Below, piece by piece: positions 20,315-21,266 of a stretch of DNA of 21,266 nt. The position numbers and the translations under genes are program-made. The DNA is taken from the NCBI GenBank assembly GCA_001586965.3, contig LUCW03001016.1:1-21266 (forward strand), given 5' to 3'. The DNA is from Sphaeroforma sirkka. Taxonomy: Eukaryota; Opisthokonta; Ichthyosporea; Ichthyophonida. The notes under the pieces are model-generated. The model was not told where the DNA came from. It searched no databases and saw nothing but the letters and a program-made list of their open reading frames with translations. Positions within the stretch are counted from its first letter, which is position 1. Each line of letters opens with the position of its first letter.

Positions 20315-20720
20315 TAAAAATGGAATAAGCGTTTACATAAGAACACACGAGATAAACGAAAAGGGTTTCCTCAGGTGACTACAAACCCTGACGGATCTGA
20401 AATTCCCTATTTGCCACCTACTTCCTACATGACTAAACTTTCTGATCTGCTTACCAACAGTGCAGAAAATTGTTCAAACTTACTTACTAATGAAGAACAG
20501 CCTTTGGCTATTACCTTACCAAATAATAAACGTAAAGGCGCCTACATCGGAAATGGTTACTGGACCAAATACTAAACGACATAAGAATTACAACATGAGT
20601 CTTGAACTCGTACATATAGGCACATACTTACTCGATAAGTCATGACCGAAACCGTTTTTTTTTACTTTGGTTTTCGCTTTACCAACTAGATCGTATCTTA
20701 ACGTACGTTCGTAGTTCTAA
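20315..20720 (+). other. Region between pol and 3' LTR, no recognised gene
   Basis: A 66-codon open stretch (20,375-20,575) reads TTNPDGSEIPYLPPTSYMTKLSDLL and onward; it starts at a GTG, not ATG, and the frame is open upstream to the double TAA at 20,312-20,317. It is polar, with no membrane segment or motif I know. An overlapping frame (20,460-20,645) is equally anonymous. A T9 tract at about 20,655 separates cgaaacc from ggttttcg, which could pair weakly. The region could be a 3' untranslated region, a frameshifted Pol tail or the remnant of an extra gene. Nothing decides between these. Confidence 0.4.
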
Positions 20721-20741
20721 AAAGCTACTGGGGGCTATCAA
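20721..20741 (+). promoter_or_regulatory. Candidate polypurine tract before 3' LTR
   Basis: A G5 run (ctactggggg, with an A-rich stretch ahead of it) lies just before the 3' LTR, where the primer for plus-strand DNA synthesis should be. The tract is short and broken by ct, and about 9 bases (ctatcaata) separate the G run from the sequence shared by both LTRs. It is called by position; the sequence is only a modest match. Confidence 0.45.
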
Positions 20742-20900
20742 TAGAAATACGGCCTCCGGTCAGTCTAAAATATCAAGATCAATTGAGAGAATACATTGGT
20801 TTTTATTTGTATTTTAAATAATTTAATACAAGCTCTATTTCCAATATTTGCAAAGTGTTCTAAATTCACTTTGATGGCTCCAATAGCCTGAGTATTTGGT

Positions 20901-20909
20901 ATGACTCAT
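20901..20909. promoter_or_regulatory. AP-1/Gcn4-like palindrome in 3' LTR
   Basis: Second copy of atgactcat, identical to the 5' LTR site while the sequence directly downstream has diverged by a 6-bp indel. In this LTR it could act on DNA to the right of the element. Confidence 0.4.
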
Positions 20910-21165
20910 CAACTTGGACCTATTTGAGACATTAGTAGATGTAGGATATTATAAACTAAATTTTATAATCTCCGAACTACTACTTATAGATTTTGGTCCT
21001 CCATGTGCCAATCTCAAAATCAATAAGTCTTTTCTTTTTTAACTTTTCTTCAGATGGAACTTTATTTATATCAGCGAATGTATTAACGTGACTTACGTTA
21101 TTATGTCTATTTACAAATTAGGCAAGTGGTCATGAACATTTTAGTACTTCTAGTGAAAATTATTC

Positions 21166-21171
21166 AATAAA
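21166..21171 (+). terminator. Polyadenylation signal AATAAA in 3' LTR
   Basis: This is the copy expected to end the element's own transcript. The flanking 30 bases are identical to the 5' LTR. Confidence 0.5.
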
Positions 21172-21266
21172 GAACAGCTAGAGAGTACGCCTGTGTGATC
21201 GAGGATATTTAGGCTCTTAACAAGAGACAGTCCCAATCATTCTTACACAAGCTACCTCTGCTAAAT

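Larger units (their letters stand above)
13693..21266 (+). mobile_element. Ty3/gypsy-type LTR retrotransposon, degenerate, 3' LTR incomplete
   Basis: Two direct repeats of about 520 bp or more (from 13,693 and from 20,742) flank a gag-pol region in the Ty3 order: Gag, protease, RT, RNase H, integrase. A methyltransferase-like domain lies between RNase H and integrase, and a chromodomain-like segment follows integrase. The order RT-RNase H-integrase separates it from Ty1/copia. Integrase and LTRs separate it from DIRS-type elements, which use a tyrosine recombinase. The reading frame is broken about 18 times and by several in-frame stops, so this copy is non-autonomous as written. LTR identity is high, suggesting a recent insertion. 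It sits in the satellite, one unit past the palindrome. The right flank and any target-site duplication lie outside the window. Confidence 0.93.
20742..21266 (+). repeat. 3' LTR, truncated by the window end
   Basis: Direct repeat of 13,695-14,212, starting tagaaatacggcctccggt. It carries the same bZIP-like site (20,901-20,909), TATA-like box (20,950-20,955) and AATAAA (21,166-21,171). The bases just before it (caa) differ from the 5' copy (ttg), so the terminal dinucleotide is not confirmed. The end of the LTR, the target-site duplication and the right satellite flank lie outside the window. Differences from the 5' LTR are mostly small indels near homopolymers, plus scattered substitutions. 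Confidence 0.92.

Overview
The window is eukaryotic repeat DNA with no ordinary host gene. Two components fill it. Bases 1 to about 13,641 are one uninterrupted tandem satellite with a unit of about 53-58 bp, roughly 240-250 copies (13.6 kb divided by about 55 bp), almost all head to tail. Bases 13,693-21,266 are an AT-rich Ty3/gypsy-type LTR retrotransposon, cut off by the window end inside its 3' LTR. An LTR element with Gag zinc fingers, RNase H, an HHCC/DDE integrase and a chromodomain-like tail inside a satellite points to heterochromatin. A fungus is my best guess, but the sequence does not prove the lineage.

Layout. The satellite runs to 13,641, where it flips into one reverse-complement unit (13,642-13,692) and forms a nearly perfect palindrome. 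The retrotransposon follows directly: 5' LTR (13,693 to about 14,279) with a TATA-like box, an AP-1/Gcn4-like site and AATAAA; a leader with a 19-bp inverted repeat; gag (14,362-16,396) with two Cys/His zinc fingers; protease (to 16,837); reverse transcriptase (to about 17,915); RNase H (to about 18,266); an extra domain with a methyltransferase-like NPPC motif (to 18,764); a shattered linker; integrase with GPY/F module (18,969-20,058); a chromodomain-like end (to 20,314); an unassigned 3' region; a weak polypurine tract; and the 3' LTR from 20,742.

State of the element. The two LTRs differ by only about a dozen substitutions plus a similar number of small indels over about 520 bp, so the insertion looks fairly young. 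Yet gag-pol carries about 18 frame changes and at least four or five in-frame stops, so this copy cannot make a full polyprotein as written. The surplus of indels over substitutions means either indel-biased decay or residual long-read errors. Two catalytic positions are lost by non-frameshift changes: the protease Asp codon is TGA, and Asn sits where integrase should have its first Asp.

Most noteworthy: the methyltransferase-like domain between RNase H and integrase; a 72-nt antisense tRNA-Thr-like sequence inside the gag reading frame; the satellite palindrome next to the insertion; and linked, partly alternating satellite variants that suggest higher-order structure.
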